A DNA stretch of 51,786 bases from Ophiostoma sp. CBS 140.51 (taxonomy: Eukaryota; Ascomycota; Sordariomycetes; Ophiostomatales; Ophiostomataceae), in NCBI GenBank assembly GCA_029298735.1, contig JANSLP010000241.1, positions 1 through 51,786 of the forward strand, written 5' to 3'. The position numbers and the translations under genes were made by a program. Positions within the stretch are counted from its first letter, which is position 1. Each line of letters begins with the position of its first letter. Below are positions 1 to 13,300 of this stretch, in pieces. The notes under the pieces are model-generated. The model saw only the letters and a list, made by a program, of their open reading frames with translations. It ran no database searches and was not told the origin of the DNA.

Positions 1-483
1 CCTGCCCCCTGTCACTGTAAACTCTTTCCTTACATCTCCGCCAGTATCCTTAACGATGACCCCCATCTTGAACGGTTCGGCTTTTTATTTTTGTTTCTTG
101 GATGCGGGTGACGAAGTGGGCAGAGCATCCGTAATGTGTTGAGATTTTTCTGTGGATTTCTCTGAAAACCGGGGGGCTCACGGGCCAATAATCTCTTACA
201 TGAGAATCAAGTAAAAATGTGAATAAGAAGAATAATGGAAAATGGGCGTCTGAGTGATGGAGTGACATTGGGAAGGTGCCACAGATGCTCTTGCATGCTT
301 TGGAAGGATCACTTCTAAAAAAGGAAAGAGCCTTTGATGACCTTGCAGCAAAAGACAGAGCAGGAAGGAACAAACTTACAGCATGTTCCCCAAACGTGTA
401 CGGGGTATGCGAACTTGTTACGGTAGCAAATGCAGGGCTATTGCGCGTGCTGCCCTGTTCTTTGGGTCGTTGTCGCCCTGCGG

Positions 484-498
484 CGATAGGCCAGATAG
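484..498 (+). promoter_or_regulatory. Paired GATA-type cores, candidate iron-regulator site
   Basis: CGATAG at 484-489 and AGATAG at 493-498 both fit the HGATAR core bound by fungal GATA factors. Siderophore genes in ascomycetes are repressed by the GATA factor SreA/Sre, whose extended consensus is ATCWGATAA; neither site here has the full extension. They lie about 880 bp upstream of the NRPS start codon. Short motifs like this occur often by chance, so this is only a candidate. Confidence 0.2.
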
Positions 499-1047
499 CT
501 TAAGTGCAAGCTTGCATTGCAGCACGCTCGATGCTCGTAAAACGACAGTGAACGACTTGCAGTTTGTGTTTGTTTAACCCACGCAAGCATTAGTGGCGCT
601 TTCCTAATTGAGTGTGCACTGAGGCACCTACCCTGAAGATTTTGAGAGTGGTGCCCATTAACACGTTCTTGCCTCTTTCCACGACGCGTGGACGATTTGC
701 TCCTTCCCTCTAAAGCTCTCATCCGAACCACACACACCACTCGCTCTTACCTCCGTAGTCGGATTTGCGACCCCATTTAGGGGCGCTCCATGGAGCTATG
801 CTCGGCGTAAAGAGGGAAAACAGTGGAAAAGTAGAACTGTAAAGAAAAACGAAGGCAAAAAATGCATCACCACGAAAACGACCATTTTTCCATGTCAACA
901 CGAGACCCAGAACCCGCCAGGCAGTCAGTGGAGTGTTTGTTCTCGGTCTTGACATCCCAGATCCCCAATCCTCCCCCTCCCCACGCCTGGAACTGGAGCC
1001 TCACACCCCTGTTGCAAGTGGTGCTGGAGCCTCTGCACATGCTCTCT

Positions 1048-1073
1048 CCACTCTGAAGCACCACTCTGAAGCA
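1048..1073 (+). repeat. 13-bp perfect tandem duplication
   Basis: CCACTCTGAAGCA occurs twice back to back (1048-1060 and 1061-1073). It lies in the non-coding leader of the NRPS gene. It looks like a simple replication-slippage duplication; no function is implied. Confidence 0.85.
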
Positions 1074-1290
1074 CGCCTTGTCTTTTGACTGCCAGCAACC
1101 ATTCCAAGGTCGACCTTTCACCTCGACTGCTCGACGAACCACGATGCTGTTCACATATTGTTAGATCTGCACACCCATTATTGGCGCTTTGTTTATACTC
1201 GGCATTTTTGCAGCAATTTATTGCATCCTTTTTTCATCTCTCGCGATCTTGCAGCATTTCAAACATCAAAACGAACATCCGATCATAGCA

Positions 1291-1296
1291 TTATCA
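1291..1296 (-). promoter_or_regulatory. GATA core close to the NRPS start
   Basis: TTATCA on the plus strand reads TGATAA on the minus strand. With flanking CC it gives CCTGATAA, partly matching the ATCWGATAA element of the iron-responsive GATA repressor SreA. It is 78 bp upstream of the start codon. Suggestive because the downstream gene is a siderophore synthetase, but a single short match is weak. Confidence 0.25.
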
Positions 1297-1373
1297 GGCC
1301 TTGCTCTTCTTGTTGGTTGACATCATAGCCCAAACAAAACCTCACATAAACACCAAGACACAACACACAAAAA

Positions 1374-4300
1374 ATGGCAGAAGCCAAACAACTTTCGATT
1401 CTCAACCCGGAACCCCGGAAACTGCCGGGACCGTTGCTGCTTCATTTGCTTGTTACCGGTGCCGGAATCGATGACGACACCATCTCGGCACTTCCGTCAG
1501 ATCAAAATGAGACCAGTGCGTCACCGGCCGATCCAGCGCCACAACCGCAACCGCCGGCACTTGACTACCGGGCCCCGGACGGCACGCATGTTACAATCTC
1601 CTACCCAGAGCTGCACATAATTGCTAGCATTCTGGCCGCCGAGATTCTTCAACGACTACCGGCCGCCGTCTCGGACGTATCGGCCGAGTCTTCGGCTTCG
1701 GCCCCGAAAGAGCTCGTCGTTCCGGTTCTGATTCCCCAAGCACCAGAGCTCTACGTCTCGTTGCTCGGCATTTTGAAGGCTGGCGGTGCTTTCTGTCCCA
1801 TCCAGCTGGACGCACCGCCGGACCGTATCCGTTTCATTCTGGGCGACGTGGGTGCAGATGTCGTCCTCACAACATCGGCCATGGCGGCCAAGCTGCCGAC
1901 AGATGTGAAGGAGTCTTTGCAGGTTATTCTTGTGGACGAGATGCACCTGTTTGACGGGCCAGACAAACAGCCGCCGCCGGCGCCAGAACATCCAGTGTCC
2001 ACCCGGAAGGCTGTTGGACCTGACGACTTGGCCTACGTCATGTACACATCCGGCTCGACGGGCACACCCAAGGGCGTTGGTGTCCCGCACGGCGCTGCCA
2101 CGCAGAGCCTGTTGTCCCATGACCGGCACGTACCGAGCTTCAACCGGTTTCTTCAATTTGCTGCACCGACCTTTGATGTTTCCGTCTTTGAAATCTTCTT
2201 TCCCTGGTTCCGCGGCGCCACACTCGTCTGCTGCAGCCGGGCGGAGATGCTCGATGACCTGCCAGCGGTAATAACGTCTCTCGACGTGGACGCTTGCGAA
2301 CTGACGCCCACTGTGGCGGGCAGTCTGTTGCAGAGCCGGGCCAATGCTCCTGGTCTGAGACTGCTCTTGACCATTGGCGAGATGTTGACAGAGCCCGTCA
2401 TTCGCGAGTTTGGTGCCGGTCAGGACCAAACAAGTATTCTTTGGGCCATGTACGGTCCTACAGAAGCGGCCATTCACTGGTAAGTCCCTCTAACTTTGCA
2501 AAATCAATTTGGGGCAGGTGAACTAACACATACAGCACATTGCAGCCGGCTCTCGATGGCGCGGCATCTGTACAGAACATTGGTTTTCCGCTGGACACAG
2601 TGTCGTCTTATATCCTGGCTATCCCAGGAGAAGACGGCGATAGGACGGATAAAGATGCCTCAGGAGACCCACGCATTGTATCTCTCGGTGAGGTTGGCGA
2701 GCTGGCTGTTGGCGGCTACCAGTTGGCTCGCGGGTACATAAACCGCCCTGAACAGACTACTGCTGCCTTCATCGACACAAAACAGTACGGCCGGCTGTAC
2801 CGTACGGGTGACAAGGCTCGCATCACTGAAGACGGCATCCTAGAATGCTCTGGTCGTCTGGCAGGTGGCCAAGTCAAGCTGCGTGGTCAGCGGATCGAGC
2901 TCGGTGAAGTCGAACAGGCCGTACTCCGCACCAATGGCTGTCTGGGGAGCGCCGCCGCTGTCATCAACGGCATTCTTGTGGCGTTCTGCGACGTTGGACC
3001 CAAAGCCTTTCCCGAAGCCGCATCCAGTGGTCTGGAGGAGGCCATCTTGGAGTCGTGCAAGTCGTGGCTGCCGCGGTTTATGATCCCCGGTGACATTGTC
3101 CTCATGCCCGACTTCCCACGACTGGCCTCCGGCAAAGTTGACCGCAAGCGGCTTTCTAGCGAATACGCAGAGTCAAACACACACCAAGCCACGGAAGCTC
3201 CGCAAACCAAATTCAAAGACGACCTCAATCGTCGGCTTCACGACATTGCAAAGTCTGTTCTGAGCTCTACAATCAACAGTACGACATCTCTTGCTGCAGC
3301 TGGCCTAGATTCACTGAAGGCCATCCAGTTTGCCGCCTCCATCCGCAACTCTGGGTTCTCTCATGTGAGTGCAGTGGATGTCCTCGAGTCAAAGACACTT
3401 GCAGCCCTGCATGCTCGGATACAGCTGTTTGCGCCACAAGAGCTCGCCAGCATGGAGACACAAGCTCAAAACCACATTATTGGCACGGCTGCACTCTTCG
3501 CAGACAATGCTCTTGTCCGAGACCACCTCAAGCTAGAAGATATCGAGCATGTCGTGGAGTGCATGCCGATACAGGCCTCCATGTTGGCCGAGACGTTTGT
3601 CGATCCGAGAGCGTATTGCAACTGGGTCGAGTTTGGTTTTCGAAAGAACTATTCCCCAGAAAAGATTGTTCAAGCCTTGAGCTTTCACATCGCCCAGAAC
3701 GAGGCTCTGAGGACAAGCTTTGTACAATACGAGGGCCGCTTCGTGCAGGTTGTCCGCCACAAAGAGCTCGATGACCAAATACAAACTGTGCAGCAGTTGC
3801 AGCGCGAATTCCAGCTCGAAACTGAAGAGAAGCTTCTCATGCCGTTTTATGTCGAAATTGAAGAGGCCGAAAACGTCGACCAAACCGAGGAGACCTGTGT
3901 GGTTCTGCACATGCACCATGCCATGTACGATGGCTGGTCTTTGGATCTTTTACGGCGTGACTTGAACTCGTACTTGCGAGGCGATTCCATAACGTCTACC
4001 GTTAACTCCTACTCCTCGGTCGTGCAATACCATCACTCCATCACTACATCACAACGCAACGCAGCCGAGCGGTACTGGGCCGAGACTCTCAACGGATTCC
4101 AACCGAGTGCCCTGCCGGAGCTAAACCCTCGTCGTGACATCACTGGACAAGTTCTCACACAAGAAACAACGCTATCTACGGCTGACGGTGTCCCAGTGGA
4201 CAAAGCCCAGCTTGACCGTGTGGCTAATGCCGTGGGATGCAGCATACAAACCCTCTTCCAGGCCGCGCTGGCGTGGCTCTGGAGCGGTCTTGTTGGCTCG

Positions 4301-7300
4301 CCAGATGTTGTCATGGGCACCGTCACATCCGGCCGCACCATCTCCGTCGACGGCATCATGAACATTATGGGCCCGTGTCTGCAGACCGTGCCTCTCCGGG
4401 CTGACTTGTCTCGCATGCGCACCATCCGCGACTTGCTGTCCAACATTCACGCATCCAACCGCGCTCTGCTGGCACACACGTTCCTCCCGCTTCCCGAGAT
4501 CAAGAAGATCGCGGGCATCCGTCCTGGCCAGCCTCTGTACGACATCCTGTTTGTCTACCAGGAGTCCATGTACAGCCATGGCGATGGGGATGAATTGGTC
4601 CGTGAGATTGATCACAAGGATTACCTGGAGACCAAACTGTTGTGGGAAGTGGAGCCGAGCAGCCACAAGTTCCATATCAAGACGACGTTCTATGCCGATG
4701 CCTTCCCAGCCGCTCAGGTGGAAAAACTGATGGAGCAGTATGCAGCTGTCTTCCAGTACATGGTTGCCAATATCGATGAAGCAATCTCTGCAGTCTATTC
4801 TGACATCCCTACCACTCTCCAGTCCCGCCACAACCTAAACTATCGGTCTTTCAACGGCTGTCCTGACCTGGCTCAACTCGTGCAGGAGTCCGCCAAGAGA
4901 GCTCCCGACCGGCCTGCTGTTTGCTTTGCCACCTCGTTCAAAGAAGGGGAGAAGAACGGTGACGGTTCATTCGAGTGCACCATTCTCACCTTCGACGAGC
5001 TCAACCGGCTGGCTAACCGCATTGCACGTTGTCTGCGGCAGTCACTCAGCGTGAAGACCGGTGATACTGTGGCCATCATTGTAGACAAGTCTCCTCTACT
5101 TTATGCAGGCATCTTGGGCATACTCAAGGCTGGCTGTGCGTACCTGCCTCTGCTGACAACGACACCACTGGCCAGAATACAGACCTTCCTCGAGCAGGCT
5201 GGTGTACGTTGTACTCTGTCCGGCGCCAAAAGCACGAGTGACCTCTCCAATCCCAACTTGTGTCCCGTATTCGACCTGGAAACGGCCGACCTCAGTCTCT
5301 ATTCAGATGCGAACTTTGATGAAAGCGAGGCCATCCCTGTGGACCCAGCGCGGATTGCCAATATTGTCTACACATCTGGAAGTACTGGCGTGCCCAAGGG
5401 TGTCTGTGTCACCCAGCTCAACATCTGCAGCAACCTCGATGTTCTCTCGCGAATCTACCCTGTATCACAAAATGGTGGAAGACTGTTGCAGTCCTGCTCA
5501 CAAGCCTTTGACGTCTCAGTCTTCGAAATCTTCTTTAGCTGGGTCTACGGACTGTGCCTCTGCTCAGCCACAAATGACGTGCTGTTTGAGGACTTGGAGA
5601 GATCGATCCGTCTCTTTGGCGTCACTCATCTCAGTATGACACCAACAGTTGCTGCACTGGTCGACCCCAAAAACACGCCTACTGTCGAGTTTCTCGTCAC
5701 GGCTGGCGAGCCTCTCACAGAACGGGTAGCCACGATGTGGTCAAAGCAGCTGTTCCAAGGCTATGGCCCCTCCGAGACGACAAACATTTGTACCGTCAAG
5801 AAAATGGTTCTGGGTGATACCATTCGTCACCTGGGTTTCTCATTTGAGAATACGTCGACGATTGTCCTCCGCATTGGCGACGACAGCGGCGAGACCGTCC
5901 CTCTTGGTGCCGTCGGCGAGTTCTGTTTTGGCGGTGACCAAGTCGTTGCGGGGTACTTGGGTCTGCCTGAGTTGACGGCCGGAAAGTTTATCCAGCACCC
6001 GGTCTACGGCCGTCTCTACCGGTCCGGTGATATTGGGCGCATGCTGGCCGATGGATCGCTCATGATCACCGGCCGCATCGACGACCAGATCAAGCTGCGC
6101 GGCCAACGTATCGAACTCAACGAGATCAATGTCGTTCTCTGTGCATCACCGCTCGTGACCAAGGCAGTGACGATTGTCATTCGACAAGACGAGTCGGAGC
6201 AGCTGGCAGCCTTTTTCATGCCTACATCGTCACCAGACCACACTTTCAGTGTCCTTGATGCCCACCAAGATGTTACAGCGTCACTCTTCTGCGAGCTGCA
6301 ATCCCGCCTGCCAATCTACATGGTGCCCACTTTCCTTGTGCCCATTGCAAACGTGCCCTTGACGCCGGCCGGAAAAGTAAACAAAGCCCTGCTTCTCGAC
6401 ACTTTCCGCTCTCTCTCTCAAGAACAACTCTCCACATTTGCAGACTCTGGCAAGACTCAAGGTGCCGAAGATAACACTACTCATTGGACCGATTTCGAGC
6501 GGCAAGTCGCTGACATCGTGGCCGATGTTCTCAAGACAGACGCAAAGGACATTGGTCGGTGGACGCCATTGGCCAGCCTTGGCCTCGATTCCTTGTCTGC
6601 TATCCAGGTCGCCCGTCGTCTTGGCGAGTCCGTGTCCAAAACCAGACTGGCCATCTCTGATATTCTGAGGAACATGTCTGTTGCGCAATTGGCACAGCTT
6701 ATCAACCAAAAGTCGGCTTTGGTGGAGTCGACCTCTGATGGCCAATCGACAACCTTCACACTGGACGTGTTCTCCTCGCAATTCTTGTCAGAACTAAAGT
6801 CAAGCCTTGGAGAGCGCGGCCTATTCTCGTCCAAGCCCGCTCTGCCCTGCATGCCTCTTCAAGAGGCCATGCTTGTCTCGCCAACACGGGGCCAGTCATA
6901 CGTCAACTGCATGCTCTTCCGTCTCGCAAGCGACATCGACGGCATGCAAGCTGCTTGGAGGGACATTTGCAGCCGCCAGGACATTCTCCGAACATGTTTC
7001 GTGACGACGGACCATGCTACCTATCCCATTGCACAAGTCGTTCTGGACAAGTATGAGGCACCTTGGCTGGAGCTGGCTACATCGTCCACGGACACTCTTG
7101 ATGCCCTTATAGAGCAGCACGCAAACTCGCTCTCCAACCCAGTCGACTCATTTCAGCCACCTGTCTCGTTTGCTGCCATCATAGACGGGGAGACCTCGTA
7201 CCTGTCCTTCGTCTGCCATCACGCTGTCTACGATGGAGAGGCCATGGGCCGTCTCTTATGGGAGGTGGAGCAGGCCGCCTTGAAAGAAGATCTTTCGGTC

Positions 7301-10300
7301 TCGAAAGCTGTACCTCAGTTCAGCACTTTCCTGCGGCAGGCACTGGATCTTCCACCGTCCACAGAGCAGTTCTGGAACAACCACCTTGCTGGCCACCGGC
7401 CTACGCTGCTTGTGGCCAACAAATCAGCTGCACCCGAGACGACGAGCGGCATCCTTGAACAGTTACTTGACCTTCCCTTGTCTGCCATTCAAGACCAAGT
7501 CAAGCACCTCGGCTACTCGCTCTTGACCGCTTGCCAAGCTGCTTGGGCTAGCACCATGAGCATTCTTCTTCAGATAGATGACATTTGTTTTGGCAACGTC
7601 TACAATGGTCGCTCTGTTCCTGTTCAAGATGTGGACAAGCTGGTTGCGCCCTGCTTCAACACTTTGCCCGTCCGTGCCGACCTCTCAGCTCTGAAGTCAA
7701 ACCGTGACCTGTTGACCTACTTCCAGTCTCTCAACCCAGACCTTCTTTTGCACCAATTTACGCCACTTAGACAAATTCAGCGGCAACACAGCAACGGCAA
7801 GCGAATATTTGACAGCCTTTTGCTGCTGCAACAGTCATTACGACCACTGGACAAGACCATGTGGACCCTTGAGCGGGACGATGGCGAGATGGATGTAAGT
7901 TGACTGTGGAGATAACAAATTAGCCTGATATTTACTAACCCCACCAGCTTCCAATTATTTTCGAACTTACACCAGTCAAGGACGACGACAAACTTGAAGG
8001 CCGTCTTCATTTTGACAAGTTCGTTTGGTTTCTTTCATTTTCTTCCCCCCGGGTAAAACAGGCAAGCATCGCTAACACCTTCCAGACAAATATTCACACC
8101 TGAAGCGGCACCTCTCGTCATCGAGTTGTTTAGTACGCTTCTCACGACACTCATTCAGTTCTCATCATCGCATATTCCCGGACGCAAGGATCTGCCCCGA
8201 TCCCTGCAAGACAAGCTCGAGAGTCTGCATTTGAACGTTGAAACTGCTCAACGAGGCGACGACGCCAAGGTTCTGGACAGCGACCATGTCAACCAACACG
8301 TTGAGATCTGGACTCGAACGGAGTCCACTATCCGTGCAGTGTTGTCCCACTTGTCTGGTGTGCCCGAAGACAACATCCGCCGCGACACAACCATCTACCG
8401 TCTCGGCCTTGACAGTGTCCGCGCCGTACAAGTGGCATCAGCTCTTCGCAAGCAAGGACTCCAGGTTTCAGCCGTAGACGTCATGGAGCATCCCAGCTGC
8501 GTGACCTTGGCCGCGTTTCTATCGCCAACCATCGTCCCTGCCACCGGTCCTACCACAGCCACCAACGGTTCCGAGTTTTTTACACCAGACACATCTATAC
8601 ACACACCTCCGAGCTCATCGGCCTCTGCCGCATCACCCACACCCCAAGAACCACAGACACTGGATGTTGCAGCATTCCGTGCATCTGCTCAGCCTATTCT
8701 GGACAAGCATGGCTTCTATTTGGACAACGAAATTGAGGCCGTGCTGCCTTGCACGCCTCTGCAGGCCGGTCTTCTCACTGAGTTCATTCAGTCAAAGGGC
8801 AAGCATTACTTTAACTTCATTACATTCCAGCAGAAGGGCGACTCGAACCTTAATGCCTCCGTTTGGGAGAGTGCGTGGAAGCATGCTGCATCTTCCATCC
8901 CGATGCTGCGGACAGGATTCATCAGCATTGATGGCGCTGGAGACGATGACGAAGATGCATTGAGCTCTCTATCTCCATTCGCCATGGTCCAGATCTCGCC
9001 AGAGTCGGTCTTTCAGCAGTCTCGCATTGTCCTTGTCAAGAATAGTCAGGACTTTGACCTTGCCAAATGGAAGGAAGAGGCCACAAGCCAAACTCTCAAC
9101 AACCTTCAGCTCCCACCATGGCAGGGGGTTATTGTCGAAGGCCGTGACGGCCAGTTTGTGACTTGCCATCTGGCCATCCACCATGCCCTATACGATGCAG
9201 CAAGCTTGCGTACTCTGCTGGACAGCGTTGCCAGCTTCGTCAAGAATGGAGACGGGACCAAGTCACTGCAAGCCCCATCAACCGACCTTGTGGTTTCTGA
9301 CATTCTTCAACAAGTCGCTTTCTTGACAAGACCGGCGTCAAGCATTGCCAATCTATGGAAGGAGCGTGGAGCCCATACGGTTGTCAACAGCTTCCCCGTG
9401 TTGACTCCGCTGAAAGAGGCACCAGGCCATGGTGTTCTCTCTCGGGCGTCATACCAATCTTTTGGAAAACTGCAGGCCGCTGTCCAGGATGCCGGGTTTA
9501 CTATGCACGCCGTCCTCCAAGCCACATGGACGCGCATTCTCTCTTCCTACGTGGGCGATGCCTCGGTCGTCTTTGGTGCTGTTCTCTCAGGCCGTAACAC
9601 CGACATAACGGGGCGTGCCATCTTCCCATGCATCTCTACGCTGCCCGTTGTCGCTCAAAACAGCTCTAGCAACAGGACACTCGTCGAGCAGATGATGCGT
9701 GCAAACATTCTTTTACACAGATCCCAGCACGTCCCCCTACGACAGATTCAGAGGTGGCTTGGCCAGCCTGATGCTCGGATGTTTGACACTCTTCTCGTCT
9801 ACCAGAGCGGCGAAAGCGGAGCCAGCTCTGACAATTATCCATGGACAGTTGCCGACGAGCAAGCTGTTGTTGACTACCCCATATCTATCGAGGCCATCAC
9901 AGAGTCGGTAGACAAGCCAGTGCTCTACCAAATCACCTTCGACACCAGTGTTCTTCCAGTTGAGCATGCAACGACCCTCCTGGAGCAGCTTGATGCCATC
10001 GTCGACCACATTGCATCCCACCCTGACGGCAACGAAGACGATCTTGTGGCACTGTGCCCCGAACTCTACAGCGTGCTGCCACCAGCCTTCCAAGAGCTTC
10101 CTTCGGACGTCAAGCTGCTTCACGAATTTGTTGAACAACAAGCCGAGCTTCGACCGGCCAAGACGGCACTTCAGTTCGTCGCGGCCTTTGATGAGAGCGC
10201 CGGTGGTGCGCCGATCAGCAAAGAATGGTCTTTCCGTGAACTTAATGTTCGTGGCAACCAGGTCGCCAGTATAGTCTCTGAGCATGCTGAGCCTGGGTCT

Positions 10301-13300
10301 ATCGTGGCCATCTGTTTCGACAAGTGCCACGAGGCCTTCTTTGCCATGTTGGGCATTCTCAAAGCCGGCTGCGCCTACCTGGCACTGGATCCTGGTGCAC
10401 CTTCTGCACGCAAAGAATTTATTCTCCAGGATGCCGGAGCACCACTGCTTCTCACTGATGTGACCCGGACTACGACTCCTGTATCTGAAGGTGGATTGTC
10501 TGATATTGCGGAAGGCGTCAAGATTTTTGCCATTGATGAGGCTTCTCTAGAAGCTACCGCTGAGTCCACAGCTTTCACAAGTGGGCGCCGTCCAACGGTG
10601 CCAAGTGATGTTTGCTACTGCCTCTACACCTCTGGCACCACAGGCACGCCCAAAGGCTGCGCCATTACTCACGAGAACGCCGTGCAGTGTATGCTGGCCT
10701 TCCAAGAGCTGTTCCGCAAGCACTTTGACACCGACACCTCCCGCTGGTTGCAGTTTGCCTCTTTTCACTTTGACGTCGCCGTCCTCGAGCAGTACTGGAC
10801 CTGGTCTGTCGGCATGACTTTGGTCAGTGCTCCCCGCGATCTGATTCTAGAGGACCTGGCCGGCACTATCTCGCGACTTGAAATCACCCACATCGACTTG
10901 ACGCCAAGTCTGGGTCGCCTGCTCGATCCTAATGACGTGCCGAGCCTTTGCCGCGGTATTTTTATTACTGGCGGCGAACCCCTCAAGCAAGAGATGCTCG
11001 ATCCTTGGGGTCCAACGGGCGCCGTGCACAACTTTTATGGCCCGACCGAGGCCACCATTGGCGTAACTTCGTACCCCCAGGTGCCACAAAATGGCCGCGC
11101 ATCCAACATTGGCCGACAGTTCCCTAATGTCGGTACGCTCGTCTTCCGTCCTGGTACCCAGACCCCTATCCTGCGCGGCGGTGTCGGTGAACTATGTGTC
11201 TCGGGCAAACTGGTCGGCCAGGGCTACCTGAACCGTGACGAGCTCACCAATGAACGGTTCCCTCCCCTCGTTGGGGATGGAGCTATCTACCGCAAAGACC
11301 ATGGCGAGCGTGTCTACCGCACTGGTGACCTTGTGCGGATGCTTCATGACGGCTGCTTTGATTTCCTAGGCCGTGCCGACGACCAAGTCAAGCTTCGCGG
11401 CCAGCGTCTCGAGATTGGCGAGATCAACCATGCCATCCGTCTCGGTCTCGGAGATACTGTGGGTGATGTGGCCACGCTCGTCATCCGTGACGAGGACAAC
11501 AAAAAGGACTTTTTGGTGTCCTTTGTCGTCGTGGATGATACCAGCGGGGATGCAATTGGCAGCGCCGTCCTCTCCCAGCAAGTCCAATCAGCTTGTCGTG
11601 AACGTCTTCCGGGCTACATGGTGCCAACCTATGTCGTCCAGCTGGCCTCCATCCCACTGTCGCCCAACAACAAGGCAGACGGCAAGGAGTTGAAGCGGTT
11701 CTTTAACAGTCTAACCCCCGATGAGCGCATGCGTACGACAGGTGCTGCCACACATGGGGCGACGTCGTCAACTACAACCACCACCACAGCTATCTCACTT
11801 TCTGAGCACCCAACTGGCAAGATCGTTATCCAAGTGCTGCACAAGCTGGGCCTTCTCGACCCGAATGATAACAACATGGTACTACACACTAGCATATTTG
11901 AACTTGGCATTGACTCTGTCTCTGTGCTGCGCTTTGCCCGTGCACTCAAGCGGGCTGGTCTTGCCTCTGCCACACCATCAGCTATTCTGACACACCCCAA
12001 CATGGGAGATCTGATTACCGCTCTTCACGACACACAAAAGAAGCAATCGTCGGCAATCGGCTCCGTCCTCGAGGCCCAGCTGCTTGTTGATGCCTGCCAA
12101 CACCGCAACCGTATACGTGTCTCTCAAGCTCTTCGTGTCAGTTCCGACCAGATCGAGTACATTGCACCCTGTTCGGCTTTGCAGCAGGGCATCATCTCAC
12201 GAGCTCGCTCTGACCCGGAGCACAGGGACACCTACTTCAACGTGTTCCACTTTAAGCTTGGCGCAGACACTTCCATCGAAAAACTAAAGGATGCCTGGAC
12301 TACGGTCATTGCCAACAATGCCATTTTACGGACTCGCTTTGTCGCGACTGCCGATGGTTTCATCCAGGCTGCTCTCAAACCAGCTGTTGTACCTCTTCCT
12401 TGGACACAGTTGAACCTGGACGATGGTCAAGATGTTGATGCCGTATTGCGTGAACACTACACAAAATGGGTCGATGCCAACCAAGACGAGGAGATTGCCA
12501 GCCCTTTGCAACTTTTGTTGGTAACACATCGTGGCGCCAACACACTTGCTCTTCAAATCTTCCATGGTCTCTATGACGCGACGAGTCTCGACCTTGTTCT
12601 CGGTCAAGTCGCTGCCGCTTACAAGACAGTAGTGGACAATACATCTGGACATCCAACCTTCCTAGATGCTCTTGTACATGGTCCTCTCAGAAACCACAGC
12701 AGTAGCCGCACCTTTTGGGGAAACCATCTCAAGGACCGGGGTGCTTTCCAGCCAGTTCAGCCTCTGGTTGAAAGTCATTCTGCTACTCCCCAGTATGTCG
12801 GCATCGAGCGCATCTTGTCGTTTGCTGCCGTGGAGCACCTCCGAGTCAGCCTCGGCGTGACACATGCCGCTCTTGTCCAAGCTCTGTGGGTGTCTGTTCT
12901 CCAAAAGACTGTTTATGGCAACAACAGCAACGGCGTGTCCCTCGGTCTCGTCCTCTCCGGCCGCACCATGGACGACCTCGATGGTTCTGAAAGAGTTGTA
13001 GGCCCTCTTTTCAATACCTTGCCGTTCTTTGCACCGGCAAGTGATCTCAACACATCATGGGCGTCGCTCACCAAAGCTTGTCACGCATTGAGCATCGCCA
13101 CACTTCCCTTCCAACAGACACCACTCCGTGACATTCAAAAGTGGTGTTCGGCCGGCCAGCCACTGTTTGACGTTTTGTTCTCCTTCCAACTGGGTGATGA
13201 TACCACAGCAGACGGCACCTCCACCGACGGTTTATGGACACAATCTGAACCAGATGTGCATGCCGACTACCCCCTTGCTCTGGAGGCGGTCTTGACGTCA

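Larger units (their letters stand above)
1..1373. other. Gene-free upstream region of the NRPS gene
   Basis: No open frame here resembles a protein I recognise; the small frames overlap on both strands and lack splice or composition support. The stretch next to the start codon is A/C-rich, which is typical of a fungal 5' leader. It holds GATA-type core motifs (see the separate entries) and a short tandem duplication at 1048-1073. It probably carries the promoter and 5' leader of the synthetase gene that starts at 1374. Confidence 0.6.

Noticed and set aside
1656..2477. 273-residue minus-strand frame opposite the first NRPS exon
   Set aside because: It is the antisense shadow of a conserved adenylation domain and has no family features.
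4172..4831. 219-residue minus-strand frame inside the NRPS
   Set aside because: Lies opposite the first condensation domain; GC-rich coding DNA often leaves an open antisense frame.
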